Assembly (NCBI GenBank): GCA_023525975.1
Contig: CM042019.1
Coordinates: forward strand, 79,916,344 to 79,980,343
Direction: 5' to 3'
DNA: 64,000 nucleotides
Source of the DNA: Smallanthus sonchifolius
Lineage: Eukaryota > Streptophyta > Magnoliopsida > Asterales > Asteraceae
Shown here: piece by piece, positions 23,334 through 35,830 of the stretch
Layout: every line of letters starts with the position of its first letter
Position numbering within the stretch: position 1 is the stretch's first letter
The notes under the pieces: model-generated
The model's input: only the letters and a program-made list of their open reading frames with translations
The model's database searches: none
Told to the model about the DNA's origin: nothing
Translations under genes and position numbers: made by a program

Positions 23334-26300
23334 TTCTCCCCATGTTAAAGAGAATTTCGTCCCGAAATTCAGTTCTTGTCATCTTGACTTGAAGTGTTTG
23401 TAAACGAGGACGGGTACTTGGCGTTCATTTTATCTTCCCGCTCCCACGTATACTCGAGGCCGCACTTTGAATTCCAACGCACCTTGACCAGCTTAACTCG
23501 GCTAACCCTTGTTTTCTGAACCTTCCAATCTGTGACTTTAATCGGTTCCTCAACGAAGTGTAACTTATCGTCTATGTGAATCTCATCAGGCGGTGTAATT
23601 AACATCTCGTCGGATATGCACTTCTTTGGATTAGATACATGAAATGTATCATGTATATTGCTTAGTTCTTGTGGCAACTTGAGCTTGTAAGCTACAGAGC
23701 CGACCCGAGCCAGTATTTCAAATGGTCCGATGTACCTCGGATTAAGTTTGCCACGGTTGCCAAATCTTGCAACTCCTTTCCAAGGTGAGACCTTCAACAT
23801 GACTTTGTCTCCTACTTGGAATTCTAATGGTCTTCGTCTGTTATCTGCATAACTCTTTTGCATGTCACGAGCGGCCTTAAGACAATCCTTAATCATGAAT
23901 ATCTTGTCGGTAGTCTCATGAATAACCTCAGGACCGGTTAAATGCTTGTCGCCAACCTCCGCCTAACATAGCGGTGAACGACATTTTCGACCGTACAAAG
24001 CGTCAAACGGAGGGGCTTTAATGCTGTTGTGGTAACTGTTATTGTATGAAAACTCAGCCAATGGCAAATGAGTATCCCAATTTCCTCCGAAATCAATTGC
24101 ACATGCACAGAGCATATCCTCTAAAGTTTGAATGGTCCTTTCACTTTGACCATCTGTTTGTGGGTGATATGTTGTGCTCATGTCAAGATGTGTGCCTAAG
24201 GCTTCTTGTAAGGATTGCCAGTTCCTAGACACGAATCTGCTATCTCTATCAGAGATAATAGAGCTTGGCACTCCATGCATGGCTACAATTTCCTTGATAT
24301 ATAGCCTTGCAAGTTTCTCAGTTTTATCCGTCTCTTTGATAGGTAGAAATGTGCTGACTTTGTCAAACGATCGACGATTACCCATATAGTATCGTACCCG
24401 CTTGAAGTCTTGGGTAACTTTGTAATGAAATCCATGGAGATCTGTTCCCATTTCCATTGAGGAAGCTCGGATTGTTGTAATAATCCTGACGGTTTCTGAT
24501 GTTCTCCTTTTACCTTTGAACACGTCAGACACTTCCCAACATAGATAGCAATCTCTCCTTTCATGTTTGGCTACCAATAGTGTTCTTTCAGATCCTTATA
24601 CATCTTATCTGAACCTGGGTGAATGGAGTACCTGGACTTGTGGGCTTCGTCCATAACCAACTCCCGTAAATTACCAAAATTGTGGCACCCAAATTCTATT
24701 CATGAAGTATAAAGTATCATCTGACTTGGGTTCCAACTACCTTATCATTCCCCGTAATGCCTCACTCTCAATGTTCTCTTCTTTGATTGCCTCCTGTTGT
24801 GCCATCCGGATTTGAGTCATGAGACTCGTATGTATTGTCAATCCTAGCGCACGAACACGAAGAGTTTTAACTCGCTCCTTACGACTCAAGGCGTCTGCTA
24901 TGACATTCGCCTTCCCAGGGTGATGCATGATCTCGCTGTCGTAATCATTTAGCAGGTCTACCCAACGGCGTTGCCTCATATTGAGTTCTTTCTGATTAAA
25001 TATGTGCTGGAGACTCTTGTGGTCTGTAAAGATAGTGCATCTTGTACCAAAGAGGTAATGTCTCCATATCTTGAGTGCAAACACAACAGCACCCAATTCC
25101 AGATCGTGAGTCGTATAGTTTTTCTCATTGACTTTCAGCTGTCTGGATGCATACGCTATGACTTTTTCTCTCTGCATCAACACACATCCCAGACCTTGGT
25201 GTGATGTGTCACAGTACACGATGAAATTATCGGTTCCTTCAGGAAGTGAAAGGACTGGTGTACTGCAAAAGCTTCTGCTTTAACAATTGAAAAGATGACT
25301 CTTGTTTATCGGTCCAATCAAACTTTTTGTCTTTCTGGGTTAACGTCGTCATGGGCAGGGCTATTTTTGAAAACTTCTCGATGAATCGCCTGTAATAACC
25401 TGTCAATCCCAGAAATTGACGCACCTCAGTTGAAGTTCCTGGTGCTTCCCAGTTTTTTATAGCTTCAATCTTGGACGGGTCTACGTGAATACCATTCTTA
25501 TTGATGACGTGTCCGAGAAAGTGGACCTCTCGAATCCAAAACTCACACTTAGAGAATGTTGCATATAACTTCTCATTCCTAAGTAGTTCCAAGATTAGCT
25601 TCAAGTGATGTTCATGTTCTTCATTGGTTAGTGAATATATCAATATGTGATCGATAAACACAATCACGAATTTATCCAGGTATGGTTTGCACACACGGTT
25701 CATGAGATCCATGAAAACTGTCGGTGCATTAGTCAAACCAAATGGCATGACTAGGAACTCGTAATAACCATAACGAGTCCTAAAAGCTGTCTTTGGTATA
25801 TCATCCCCCTAGACTCTTAGTTGATGGTATCCTAATCGTAGATCAATCTTAGAATAGAAACTTGAACCTTGAAGTTGATCGAATAGGTCGTCTATTCGAG
25901 GAAGAGGATACCAGTTCTTAATTGTAAGTTTGTTCAACTCCCGGTAATAGATGCACATTCTAAAGGTTCCATCCTTTTTCTTCACAAATAAGACCGGAGA
26001 TCCCTAGGGTGAAAAACTCGGTCTTATGAAACCTTTGTCAAGTAATTCTTGTTGTTGGCTCGACAGTTCCTGTATCTCGGAAGGGGCTAGACGATACGAC
26101 GATCGTGCAACTGCTGCAGCTCCTGGTGGTAGGTCGATTCGGAACTCGACTTGTCTCGGTGGCGGTAAACCAGGTAAGTCTTCGGGAAATACTTCGGGGT
26201 AATCCCTAACGATCGGTATGTCCTCAAGTCGACGTTCCTCGGGTTTCTTCTCGATGATATGAGCCAGAAATGCACAATAACCCTTGCGTAGATATTTATG

Positions 26301-26377
26301 AGTTTTCATGCAGTTTATCGTCTTCAACATCGTGCAACACCTTTCGCCTTGAATTGAAAGAATTTTTCCGCTTGGTA
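23334..26377 (-). pseudogene. GYP-3 pol, unit 3: the ancestral copy with complete RT N-terminus
   Basis: Integrase C-terminus and a chromodomain-like end (23896-23369), integrase core with SAHFYLSKR and ISDRDSRF (24577-23963), RNase H (25219-24737), RT catalytic part with FIDHILIYS (25748-25239; the second catalytic Asp of FIDD reads His), then RT N-terminus and protease-RT linker (26432-26004). The reading frame crosses the GYP-4 insertion: protein sequence ending VRIPL at 37508 continues with PSGKILSIQGE here. Several frameshifts and the Asp-to-His change show that it is dead. Confidence 0.85.
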
Positions 26378-27431
26378 GTTGGTGTAACATTTCTGATTTT
26401 ATTATCTTTATTTCCAATTCAATGTAACGCATTTAATTCCAAAATCTAGTACACTGGTTTATTCTATTTGTACCAACAATCAAACCCTAGATTACAATAC
26501 AAATTCACGGGTTTTACACGGGTATACATTATTAAAATCATATATATATACGAATATATTTATGTAAATACCAAACAAATACATACATACATAGATGCAT
26601 TAATTTCACATTTATTTGAACCCTAAACCATTTGAACCTCAAGCAATTAACCCAACACCTTCAATTTTGACCTTTAAACATCAATTTTGACTTTCCCACG
26701 ATCCGGTTGACTTTCAAAAGTCAAAGTGGCCAAATCCGTGATAAACCAAGGTCACCTTCAACGATTTCCGGTTGGTTTGGACTCCTCATGATTACCCAAA
26801 CAAGAATCGACCCAATCTCGGCCCAAGTAACATCCCATTTCGATCGATTTAGCGGCATATTGAAATTTCGAATGGATTTGACTTTGGATAGTCAAAATCC
26901 GTATTAATCCGCATTCAATTCAAGAAATTAACGCGTACAAATCCCGCGATTCACTCGTCAGTCAACCTCGAGTGTACCTGGACCATATTCAGACCCAATT
27001 CATTCCCCAATTGATCGAATTAACGCGTAATCAGCCCCCACGGCTGTTACGGTCAAATCAAAACCAAATAGGGTAATTTAGATGAAACCAATTCAATTCA
27101 ACGACACACACACCTTCGCCTAGTCCCTTACAACTTTCTGAGCCGATAATCGCCTCTCATTTCGTCTCTGGAATCCTGTCGATCACGAGAACAGTCGGAG
27201 TAAACCCGTAGCCGCCTGCATTCGTGCCCAAACCAAATCAGGTGAGATTTATCTCGTTCGATTCGTTTTTGACCAGGCATCGAAAGCCCCTTACCAATTT
27301 ACACGAATCGAGTATACAAAATTCGATTTCGGTTAAATTTCTTGAATCAGTTCATACGATTTTGAATAAGGGATTTCGATTTGATTCATTTATTGTATTT
27401 AAGTTATCGGATTTCAGGTTATACCAGCGAA

Positions 27432-27657
27432 ACCACCAAGTCCAACTCGTTAAGTCATTGAACCATTGGACCTGGTGGCGTAGGTTCGAAACCCACAATC
27501 CCCAACCGTTTTTGCGCGTGTACTGTCCTGGACCCGGCCCCCTTGTTCCATTCGTGTTAATACACTCTCAGGCCAGTTCTATTTAGCATTGGGTCCTTGG
27601 TCCAGCGGTAACACCCTCGCCCCACACAGGAACCACCCGGGTTCGAACCGGGTGGCC
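27432..27657 (+). other. Two tRNA-like modules in the GYP-4 5' LTR
   Basis: Module 1 (27432-27505): AGTCCAACTCGTTAAGTC and a T-arm-like GTAGGTTCGAAACCCAC. Module 2 (27591-27657): TTGGTCCAGCGGTAACACC, resembling an A box/D arm, and CCCGGGTTCGAACCGGG, a perfect T arm with B box. They resemble SINE heads more than a foldable tRNA. The 3' LTR has the same pair at 35612-35830. Confidence 0.6.
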
Positions 27658-28614
27658 TGTTTATTTTTTTAAAACCGTTTTTAAGGCTCCAGAAATTATA
27701 AAAAAATTATCTTATTAAAGCTTACAATTATTAGAACAGAATGAAACCAGTTTTACAATTTTGCATAAAAATCTCTATTTTTATAAAATTAATTATTTAA
27801 TACTCAATTCAAATTATGTATTTATTCGAGTAAATTACTTATAAAATTTGAATTTTACTTCTAATACTCAAAAATATTGTCTAATTAAATGCAATTAATT
27901 ATCATATTCAAATTAAATGGCAAATAAATAAATAAATCAAATTATTATTTATTACATTTTTGTAAATCATACATGAAATTTAATTATATTTAAATATAAA
28001 TTACATTTTATAAGACCATACTTAGAACATGATTATATTTAAATATAAATTTCATTTTGTAAATCATGCATAGAATTTAATTATATTTAGATATAAATTA
28101 CATTTTATAAGAACATACTTAGAATTTGATTACTTTTAAATATAAATTTCATTTTTAAATCAATCATGGAATTTAATTATATTTAAATTAATTTCATACC
28201 TTTATAAATAAATAAATAAAGTAACAATTATTTATTTAATTTATATTTAAACAAAATTGTTTATTTAGGTTATACCTAACTAAACCTAATACCTATTTTT
28301 TTTACTAAATAAATAAATAATAACTATTTAATTTATTTAGTTATTCAAATCAAAACCCTAATTTAAAAATATTTAAAAAAAAACTATTCATTTCAAATTG
28401 TTTTCATTTTAGTCAACACCTACACAACCCTTTGTCATAATTCGACACGAACTCATTATATAATTCCTTATACTCACATCCATTGAAACCCTAGACTTTG
28501 ATTTAGACATTTTATTAATTCATGTTCATATGCAATACACTTTAGGTTAACGTCGTGCATTACAAGGATCACGTTACTACCTAGTCTCTCGTGTTAGCTA
28601 CACCTTTGAATCAA

Positions 28615-29071
28615 GTGAGTATTACATAGCCCCTTTTACTCTTTTACACTTTTTGGGGTGAAACACGAACTCTATACAAACAATTTCTTACATTTACACA
28701 AACTACACAAATACAAATCCTCTTTAGATTCATGTGTACAAATTTGAGCTTTATGTTTGAGTGCTAGGTGTGTTAACTTTGGTGTGCAATTTATGTGCAG
28801 TCATTAACTATTCAAGCCTACGGTTAACAATGATAGATCTATTGAGTCTGACAAACCCACCCAGATTGGGGTGATTGTTACCGACAACACAATTTGCATG
28901 CTAGTTACAAAGGTTTGATTGTACTTTGGTTACACAATAGCTGCTCCGCTTAAATGCCTTATTTAATCATGTTATGTAAGGATTTGATTATTTATATCTA
29001 CACACTATCTATGTATAAACCTGTGTATGCTCACCAACTTTTTAGTTGACTTTATTTTATTCATGTTTCAG
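28615..29071 (+). other. Intron-like segment in the GYP-4 5' LTR (457 nt)
   Basis: Donor ATCAA|GTGAGTATTACATAG, branch-like GCTCACCAAC, acceptor TTCATGTTTCAG. CTGTGTATGCTCAC (29021-29034) pairs with the donor region (GTGAG, then TACATAG with one G-U pair). It ends 230 bp before the LTR end. The 3' LTR copy is at 36828-37276. Confidence 0.5.
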
Positions 29072-29304
29072 TTGCAAATATATGAGTTTGATCAAGACAT
29101 GTTACACATAGGCTTTGGACTTAGTTAAATTTAAATAAAGAATATTATGTATTTCAATTATGTACTTGTTTGAATTTGGTTGTGTTTGAATCATTTGAAA
29201 TGAAATTTGATGATTAAATTATTGAAATCTAGTCAACCTTATGCTCATGAACAGTCTACTTGTCCCGCCCCGACGTATTTCGCCGTCGGTTGGGTGTGAC
29301 AGAT

Positions 29305-29317
29305 TGGTATCAGAACC
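29305..29317 (+). other. GYP-4 primer-binding site
   Basis: TGGTATCAGAACC, three bases after the LTR end TGTGACA; initiator-Met type with one mismatch. Confidence 0.9.
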
Positions 29318-30000
29318 TTGGTTATAGGGAACTAGGTTATTAGACACCCTTGACCTAGACTATAACCTTAGGACACCCACTTATGTCATGCTTCATGATT
29401 ATGTGATATGTGCTACATGCTATGTGTTACATGCTTACTATGATTAGTTATTATCACGTTTTTGATGCCTTACTTGTTAAAATTCATGACTTATTAGACT
29501 ATACTTAAATAATAAATTAAATGAACAATATCCCTACTTATACCCTAAAGCCTCATAACCTTATTACCTATTTCTCTATCATCACTTTCTTAGCATGTGG
29601 AAACCCCATGTATCTAAATCTATAAAATTTCTTTATTTCCTCATTAAGGCTTTTAAACTTTGTTAATTATTTGAGGACACGTGCAATCTGGAAGGGTGAC
29701 ACCTGTATTCTGGGTTTTCTGTCTAGGAAAGCATTTCATATAAATCCCAATCAACCGAGGGACCCGTATGCTTTCCTGGGAATTCACGGGATGAGTGTTT
29801 ACTTATAGGCTAAAGCATGTCTCCTTGAAAATTATATGAGTTTAATTAACCTTAATGTGTCATAGTATTCAAGTGATTATAACACTATTTGAGTACAATC
29901 CAAACTATGATTAACTATTTTACTTGTTATCTTACCCTTTTAAATCCAAGCAATCTTCATAAGTTCTTACATCTTTTCTTGTGTTATGCAAATCTGTAGA
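29318..30000 (+). other. GYP-4 leader between PBS and gag
   Basis: About 680 bp with no convincing ORF. AT-rich, with a GTCTAGGAAAGCATTTC / ATGCTTTCCTGGGAATTC partial inverted repeat around 29724-29785 that might be a packaging-type hairpin (inference). Confidence 0.45.
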
Positions 30001-31150
30001 ATGCCTCCCCGTCGTGCTACCGTGACCAACAACAACACCGACATTGTTGCTATCCGTGCACAACTTGTAACTCAACTCACTCAAGTTAACGGTGCCACAA
30101 ATGGTAACCATGGAGCTAATGGTGTTGGTGGTGCCAACCCATCACAATGCACCTTCAAACACTTAAACTCATGTAATCCTCTTAAGTTCTATGGTACCGA
30201 AGGGGCTACGGGACTCCTTCAGTGGTTCGAAAGTATTGAGGGCACCTTCCTTAATAGTGACTGCCCCGATAACCTTCGTGTTCGTCATGCCACAAGTATC
30301 TTCCAAAAACGTGCACTCACGTGGTGGAATGGGTAAAAAGGAACTAGATGTATGGAGGCAGCAATGGCCTTACCATGGGATGAGGTTAAGAGACTAATGA
30401 CTGAAGAGTTCTGTCCTCGGAATGAGGTGAGGAAGCTGGAAGCTGAGTTTTGGGATCTTACCCAAGACAGTGGTGAAAGTCTGGCTTATACAACCCGGTT
30501 TCATGAACTGAGTCTCCTTGTACCCCCATATGGTCACACCTTTATCCCGCTGCATTGAGAAGTACATTGGAGGATTACCTAGGCAGATTCAGGATACTGT
30601 CTTAGGGAGAAATCCCGCAACACTCGAAGATGCTATCCGCTTATCTGCTACTTTGACTGACAACCATGTGAAAGCAGGTACTCTGACTAGAAAAGGCACC
30701 AAGAAAGCTCCCGACACCACAACCCCTCCTACACACGTCAAAGAAGCCAAAACTGAACCCCACAACAATAACAAGAAAAGAAAGGCTAGGAATTTTGCTA
30801 TGGTCACTCCTGCTATCCCTGTTAACCAAGTTGCTCCCATGGTTCAAGCACCAGTTAAGAAGCCATATGTGGGGATCTACCCACTATGTGCTACATGCAA
30901 TTATCACCACCTTTAACACATTCTGTGTCGCCTTTGCACTCACTGTGGGAAATATGGCCATACGGTCAATATTTGTAGAGCCAAAGCACTTGCAGGCCAA
31001 GTCAACCCACCAACCCGAACCAACCAACAAGTGACTAATCAAGGTGTTCCCGCTATAGCAAATGGGCGTGCTTGTTATGAATGTGGCAACCCAAATCATT
31101 TCCGTGACCAGTGCCCGAAGTTCATCAATGCTAAACAAGGCGGAGGTCGT
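30001..31150 (+). pseudogene. GYP-4 gag with two CCHC knuckles (three lesions)
   Basis: The start at 30001 (ATGCCTCCCCGTCGTGC) begins MPPRRATVTNNNTD. A retrotrans_gag domain follows (FYGTEGATGLLQWFESIE ... ALTWWNG). Lesions are a TAA at 30334, an extra C in the run at about 30525 that shifts the frame, and a TAA at 30914. After these come two knuckles, CTHCGKYGHTVNIC (about 30938) and CYECGNPNHFRDQC (about 31076). The product would be the capsid/nucleocapsid. The frame after 30525 is the same as that of pol, so gag-pol was one ORF. Confidence 0.85.
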
Positions 31151-34100
31151 GGGCGTGCTTTCAACATAAACGCCAATGAAGCTCAGGCTAACAATGATGT
31201 GGTCAACGGTACGTTCCTTGTTAATAGTAAATATGCCTCCATTTTATTTGATATCGGTGCAGATAAAATTTTTGTGTCACTTAACCTTGAACCCTTACTT
31301 GCAAAAACACGATCCAAATTAGAGAAAACCTTCACCGTCGAAGTAGCAAATGGTGATTCCCTTACAATTGACTCTGTTATCCGCGACTGCTCCCTAGAAC
31401 TTAATGATCATACGTTTCCAATCAACCTTGTGCAAATGCCACTAGGAAGTTTTGATATCATCATAGGCATGGATTGGCTATCAAATCACCATGCCGAAGT
31501 CATCTGTTTTGAGAAGTGCATCCGAATACCTCTTTCGTCAGGAGAAACGTTAAGAGTCTTTGGTGAAAAGCCTTGCAAAGGACTCAAGTTAATGTCCTGC
31601 ACTACTGCTCAAAAGTACTTACGAAATAAGTACGTGGCCTTCTTAGCCCATGTTGTTCAAAAGGATGTCAAAGAGAAGAGTATTCAAGACATCCCCATCA
31701 TCCGGGACTTTCCCGAAGTATTCCTCGAAGACTTATCCGGTCTTCCACCCGTTCGACAAGTAGAATTTCGCATTGACCTTGTACCCAGAGCTAACCCCTT
31801 GGCTAGAGCTCCTTACCGTCTTGCACCTTCTAAAATGCAAGAACTTGCAAGCCAACTCCAAGAGCTCTCTGACAAGGGCTTCATCCGTCCAAGTAATTCA
31901 CCGTACGGTGCACCCGTCTTATTCGTCAAGAAGAAGGATGGATCATTTCGCATGTGTATTGACAACCGCGAACTCAACAAGCTTACCATCAAAAACCGTT
32001 ATCCCTTGCCTTGAATTGATGATCTCTTTGATCAACTTCAAGGTTCTACTTGCTTCTCGAAGATTGATCTTCGATCTAGTTATCACCAACTCCGTGTGCA
32101 AGAGGAAGATATTCCAAAGACAGCCTTTCGAACAAGGTATGGTCACTACGAGTTAATGGTCATGCCTTTTGGGCTAACCAATGCACCCGCGGTTTTCATG
32201 GACTTCATGAATCGTGTGTGCAAACCATACCTTGATAAATTCGTGATCGTCTTCATTGATGATATTTTAATCTACTCCAAGACTAAAGCCGATCATGAGC
32301 AACACCTTAGATTGATTTTGGACCTCTTGAGGAAAGAGCAACTATATGTGAAGTTCTCCAAATGTGAATTTGGGCTAAAGGAGGTTCAATTCCTGGGTCA
32401 TATCGTCAACGAAAAAGGGATTCATGTTGACCCTGCTAAAATCAAAGCTGTTAAGAATTGGAATGCCCCTAAGACCCCCACCGAAGTTCTTTCCTTTCTT
32501 GGTCTTGCGGGATATTATCGTCGTTTCATTTCAAATTTCTCTAAGATTGTTGTTCTACTCACCGCTTTGACCCACAAGGGTAAACCTTATGAATGGGGAC
32601 CAAAGCAAGAAGAAGCTTTCCAAACTCTCAAGCAAAAGTTGTGCAATGCTCCTATTTTGACTCTCCCTGATGGGAATGATGATCTAGTTGTCTACTGTGA
32701 TGCCTCCAACCAAGGTCTCGGTTGTGTCCTCATGCAACGAGGCAAGGTAATCGCTTATGCATCAAGCCAACTTAAAATTCATGAGAAGAATTATACGACG
32801 CACGACCTCGAATTGGGTGCGGTCGTATTCGCATTGAAAATTTGGAGACATTACCTCTATGGAATAAAATGTGTGGTATTCACCGACCACAAAAGTCTCC
32901 AACACATCTTTAACAAAAAAGAACTCAATATGAGGCAACGACGTTGGGTTGAACTCCTTAACGACTATGACTACGAGATTCGTTGCCATCCCGGCAAAGC
33001 GAATGTTGTGGTCGACGCTTTGAGTCATAAGGACCATGTGATGCTTCATTGTATCTGAATTCAAACCGACATTCAAAATCGTATCCTAGAAGCTCAACAC
33101 GTCTTGGTCACCGAGGGTAACATGTATGATGAAATGTCGTGTGGTGTTGAACTTCAGCTTGAATCTATACCCAATGGCTTACTTTATTACTTGAACCGTA
33201 TTTGGGTTCCCGATCACGATGATCTCCATGAATTTCTCATGAATGAGGCTCACAAGACTCGTTATTCTATTCATCCCGGTGCGGATAAAATGTACCTAGA
33301 TCTTCGCCAACAATATTGGTGGCCCGGTATGAAGAAAGACATTACTCTCTATGTAGCCAAATGTCTAACTTGCTCCAAAGTCAAAGCCGAACATCAACGT
33401 TCTTCCGGTTTACTTGAACAACCGGAAATTCCCGTGTGGAAATGGGAGAACTTAGCTATGGATTTCATTACCAAACTCCCTCGCACCTCAAGTGGTTATG
33501 ATAGCATCTGGGTGATCATTGACCGCCTCACCAAATCTGCTCATTTCTTGCCTATCTGTGAGGACTACCGGGTTGAGAAATTAGCCCGAATCTACATTGA
33601 CAAAATTGTGAGCCATCACGGTGTTCCCTTAAACATAATCTCCGATAGAGATGCTCGGTTCACCTCCAGTTTCTTGCAATCCCTCCAAACTGCCCTTGGC
33701 ACACGACTGAATTTGAGCATGGCTTACCATCCCCAAACTGATGGTCAGACCGAGCGTACAATTCAAACTCTTGAGGACATGCTTAGAACTTGTGTAATTG
33801 ATTTTGGTGGTAACTGGGATTCACATCTCTCTCTAATTGAGTTCTTTTACAACAATAGCTACCACACAAGTATAAATATGGCTCCCTTTGAAGCTCTCTA
33901 TGGCCGTAAGTGCCGTTCCCCTATCTGTTGGAACGAGATTGGTAAAGCACAAATCACCGGTCCCGACCTAATCCAAGAAACATCCGACAAGATCATTCAA
34001 ATCCGTGACAACATTCGAGTGGCGAGGAGTCGGCAAAAGAGCTATGCCGACAAACGAAAAAAACCCTTGGAATTCCAAGTCGGTGATCTTGTCCTTCTAA

Positions 34101-34519
34101 AGGTGTCTCCATGGAAAGGCGTGATCCGTTTTGGAAAGAAAGGCAAACTAGCACCTCGCTATGTGGACCCATTCAAGTTCCTTGAAGGGATTGGGAAAGT
34201 GGCTTACAAACTCGAGTTACCTCCATCACTCGGCAATGTGCATCCTACATTTCATGTGTCCAACCTAAAGAAATGTCTTGCTGATGAGAATCTCCAAATA
34301 CCTCTTGACGACGTGCGCATTGACGAAACGATGCACTTTGTTGAGAGACTTGTAGAGATCATGGATCGCGAGATCAAACAACTCAAGCGAAGTCGTATCC
34401 CTATTGTCAAAGTTCGTTGGGAATCAAAACGTGGTCCCGAGTTTACATGGGAACATGAGGACCAAATGAAGCTCAAGTACCCGCACCTCTTTGCCGATTC
34501 AGTCGCCTCGACTAGCTAA
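31151..34519 (+). pseudogene. GYP-4 pol: protease, RT, RNase H, integrase, chromodomain; one frame with two stops
   Basis: One frame from about 30520 to 34519, with in-frame TGA at 32012 and 33056, both where Arg (CGA) fits. Order: protease with LFDIGAD (about 31245; family D-S/T-G, so the Ser/Thr is replaced by Ile) and MDWLS; RT with FVKKKDGSFRMCIDNRELN, MPFGLTNAP and VIVFIDDILIYS; RNase H with VYCDASNQGLG, THDLELGAV and TDHKSLQHIF; integrase with zinc-finger CLTC, MDFITKLPR, ISDRDARF and YHPQTDGQTERT; GPY/F-type SPWKGVIRFGKKGKL; chromodomain FTWEHEDQ...KYPHLF. This is the order expected for a Tekay/Del-like chromovirus and the best-preserved pol here. Confidence 0.9.
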
Positions 34520-35611
34520 ATTTCGGGACGAAATTCCCTCAACATGGTGATACTTTAACATTTCTGATTTTATTATCTTTATTTCCAATTCAATGTAACT
34601 CATTTAATTCCAAAATCTAGTACACTGGTTTATTCTATTCGTACCAACAATCAAACCCTAGATTACAATACAAATTCACGGGTTTTACAAGGGTATACAT
34701 TATTAAAATCATATATATATACGGATACATTTATGTAAATACCAAACAAATACATACATACATAGATGCATTAATTTCACATTTAATTGAACCCTAAACC
34801 ATTTGAAACCTCAAGCAATTAACCCAACACCTTCAATTTTGACCTTGAAACATCAATTTTGACTTTCCCACGATCCGGTTGACTTTCAAAAGTCAAAGTG
34901 GCCAAATCCGTGATAAACCAAAGTTGCCTTCGACGATTTCCGGTTGGTTTGGACTCATCATGATTACCCAAATAAGAATCGACCCAATCTCGACCCAAGT
35001 AACATCCCATTTCGATCGATTTAGCGGCATATTCAAATTTCGAATGGATTTGACTTTGGATAGTCAAAATCCGTATTAATCCGCATTCAATTCAATAAAT
35101 TAACGCGTCCAAATCCCGCGATTCACTCGTCAGTCAACCTCGAGTGTACCTCGACCATTATCACACCCAATTCATTCCCCAATTGATCGAATTAACGCAT
35201 AATCAGCCCCCACGGCTGTTACGGTCAAATCAAAACAAAATCGGGTAATTTAGATGAAACCAATTCAATTCAACGACACACACACCTTCGCCTAGTCCCT
35301 TACAACCTTTCTGAGCCGATAATCGCCTCTCATTTCGTCTCTAGAATCCTGTCGATCACGAAGAACAGTCGGAGCAAACCCGTAGCCGCCTTAATTCGTG
35401 CCCAAACCAAATCATGTGAGATTTATCTCGTTCGATTCGTTTTCGACCAGGCATCGAAAGCCCCTTACCAATTTACACAAATCGAGTATACAAAACTCGA
35501 TTTCTGTTAAATTTCTTAAACCAGTTCATACGATTTTGAATAAGGGATTTCGATTTGATTCGTTTATTTTATTTAAGTTATCAGATTTTAGGTTATACCA
35601 GCGAAACCACC

Positions 35612-35830
35612 AAGTCCAACTGGTTAAGTCATTGCACCATTCGACCTGGTGGCATGGGTTCGAAACCCACAATCCACAGCCATTTTTGCGTGTGTATTGT
35701 CCTGGAACCGGCCCCCCTGTTCCATTCGTGTTAATACACTCTCAGGCCAGTTCTACTTAGCATTGGGTCCTTGGTCCAGCGGTAACACCCTCTCCCCACA
35801 TAGGAACCACCCGGGTTCGAACCGGGTGGC
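35612..35830 (+). other. Two tRNA-like modules in the GYP-4 3' LTR
   Basis: Same pair as at 27432-27657: CCAACTGGTTAAGTC plus ATGGGTTCGAAACCCAC, then TTGGTCCAGCGGTAACACC plus CCCGGGTTCGAACCGGG. The T arms are preserved despite substitutions around them. Confidence 0.6.

Larger units (their letters stand above)
14661..25920 (-). repeat. Tandem array: three units of partial LTR plus integrase/RT, period about 3.74 kb
   Basis: Unit starts are at 14661, 18413 and 22141 (spacing 3752 and 3728). Each unit has the last ~1.15 kb of the LTR (element 5' part), the PPT, the integrase/RNase H and RT back to the GGTTCTTAATT position. In units 1 and 2 the RT stops there and jumps into LTR sequence TATAACTTATC. 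In unit 3 the RT continues normally (25921 onward). RT and LTR share AATT-A/G-TAA at the joint, a microhomology for illegitimate recombination. Confidence 0.92.
26383..29301 (+). repeat. GYP-4 5' LTR, 2919 bp
   Basis: TGTAACATTTCTG ... GGTTGGGTGTGACA. It holds a promoter-proximal GC-richer part, two tRNA-like modules (27432-27657), an AT-rich body (27660-28400) and an intron-like segment (28615-29071). A 120-codon ORF at 27224-27586 is kept in both LTRs but looks fortuitous. Confidence 0.92.

Noticed and set aside
27224..27586. 120-codon ORF kept in both GYP-4 LTRs (also 35398-35760)
   Set aside because: The LTRs are near-identical by origin, so conservation is expected. The protein has no domain and overlaps tRNA-like modules.
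27591..27657. Functional tRNA gene
   Set aside because: Only the T arm and a D-arm-like part are convincing. Acceptor and anticodon arms do not close, and copies occur at the same place in LTRs.
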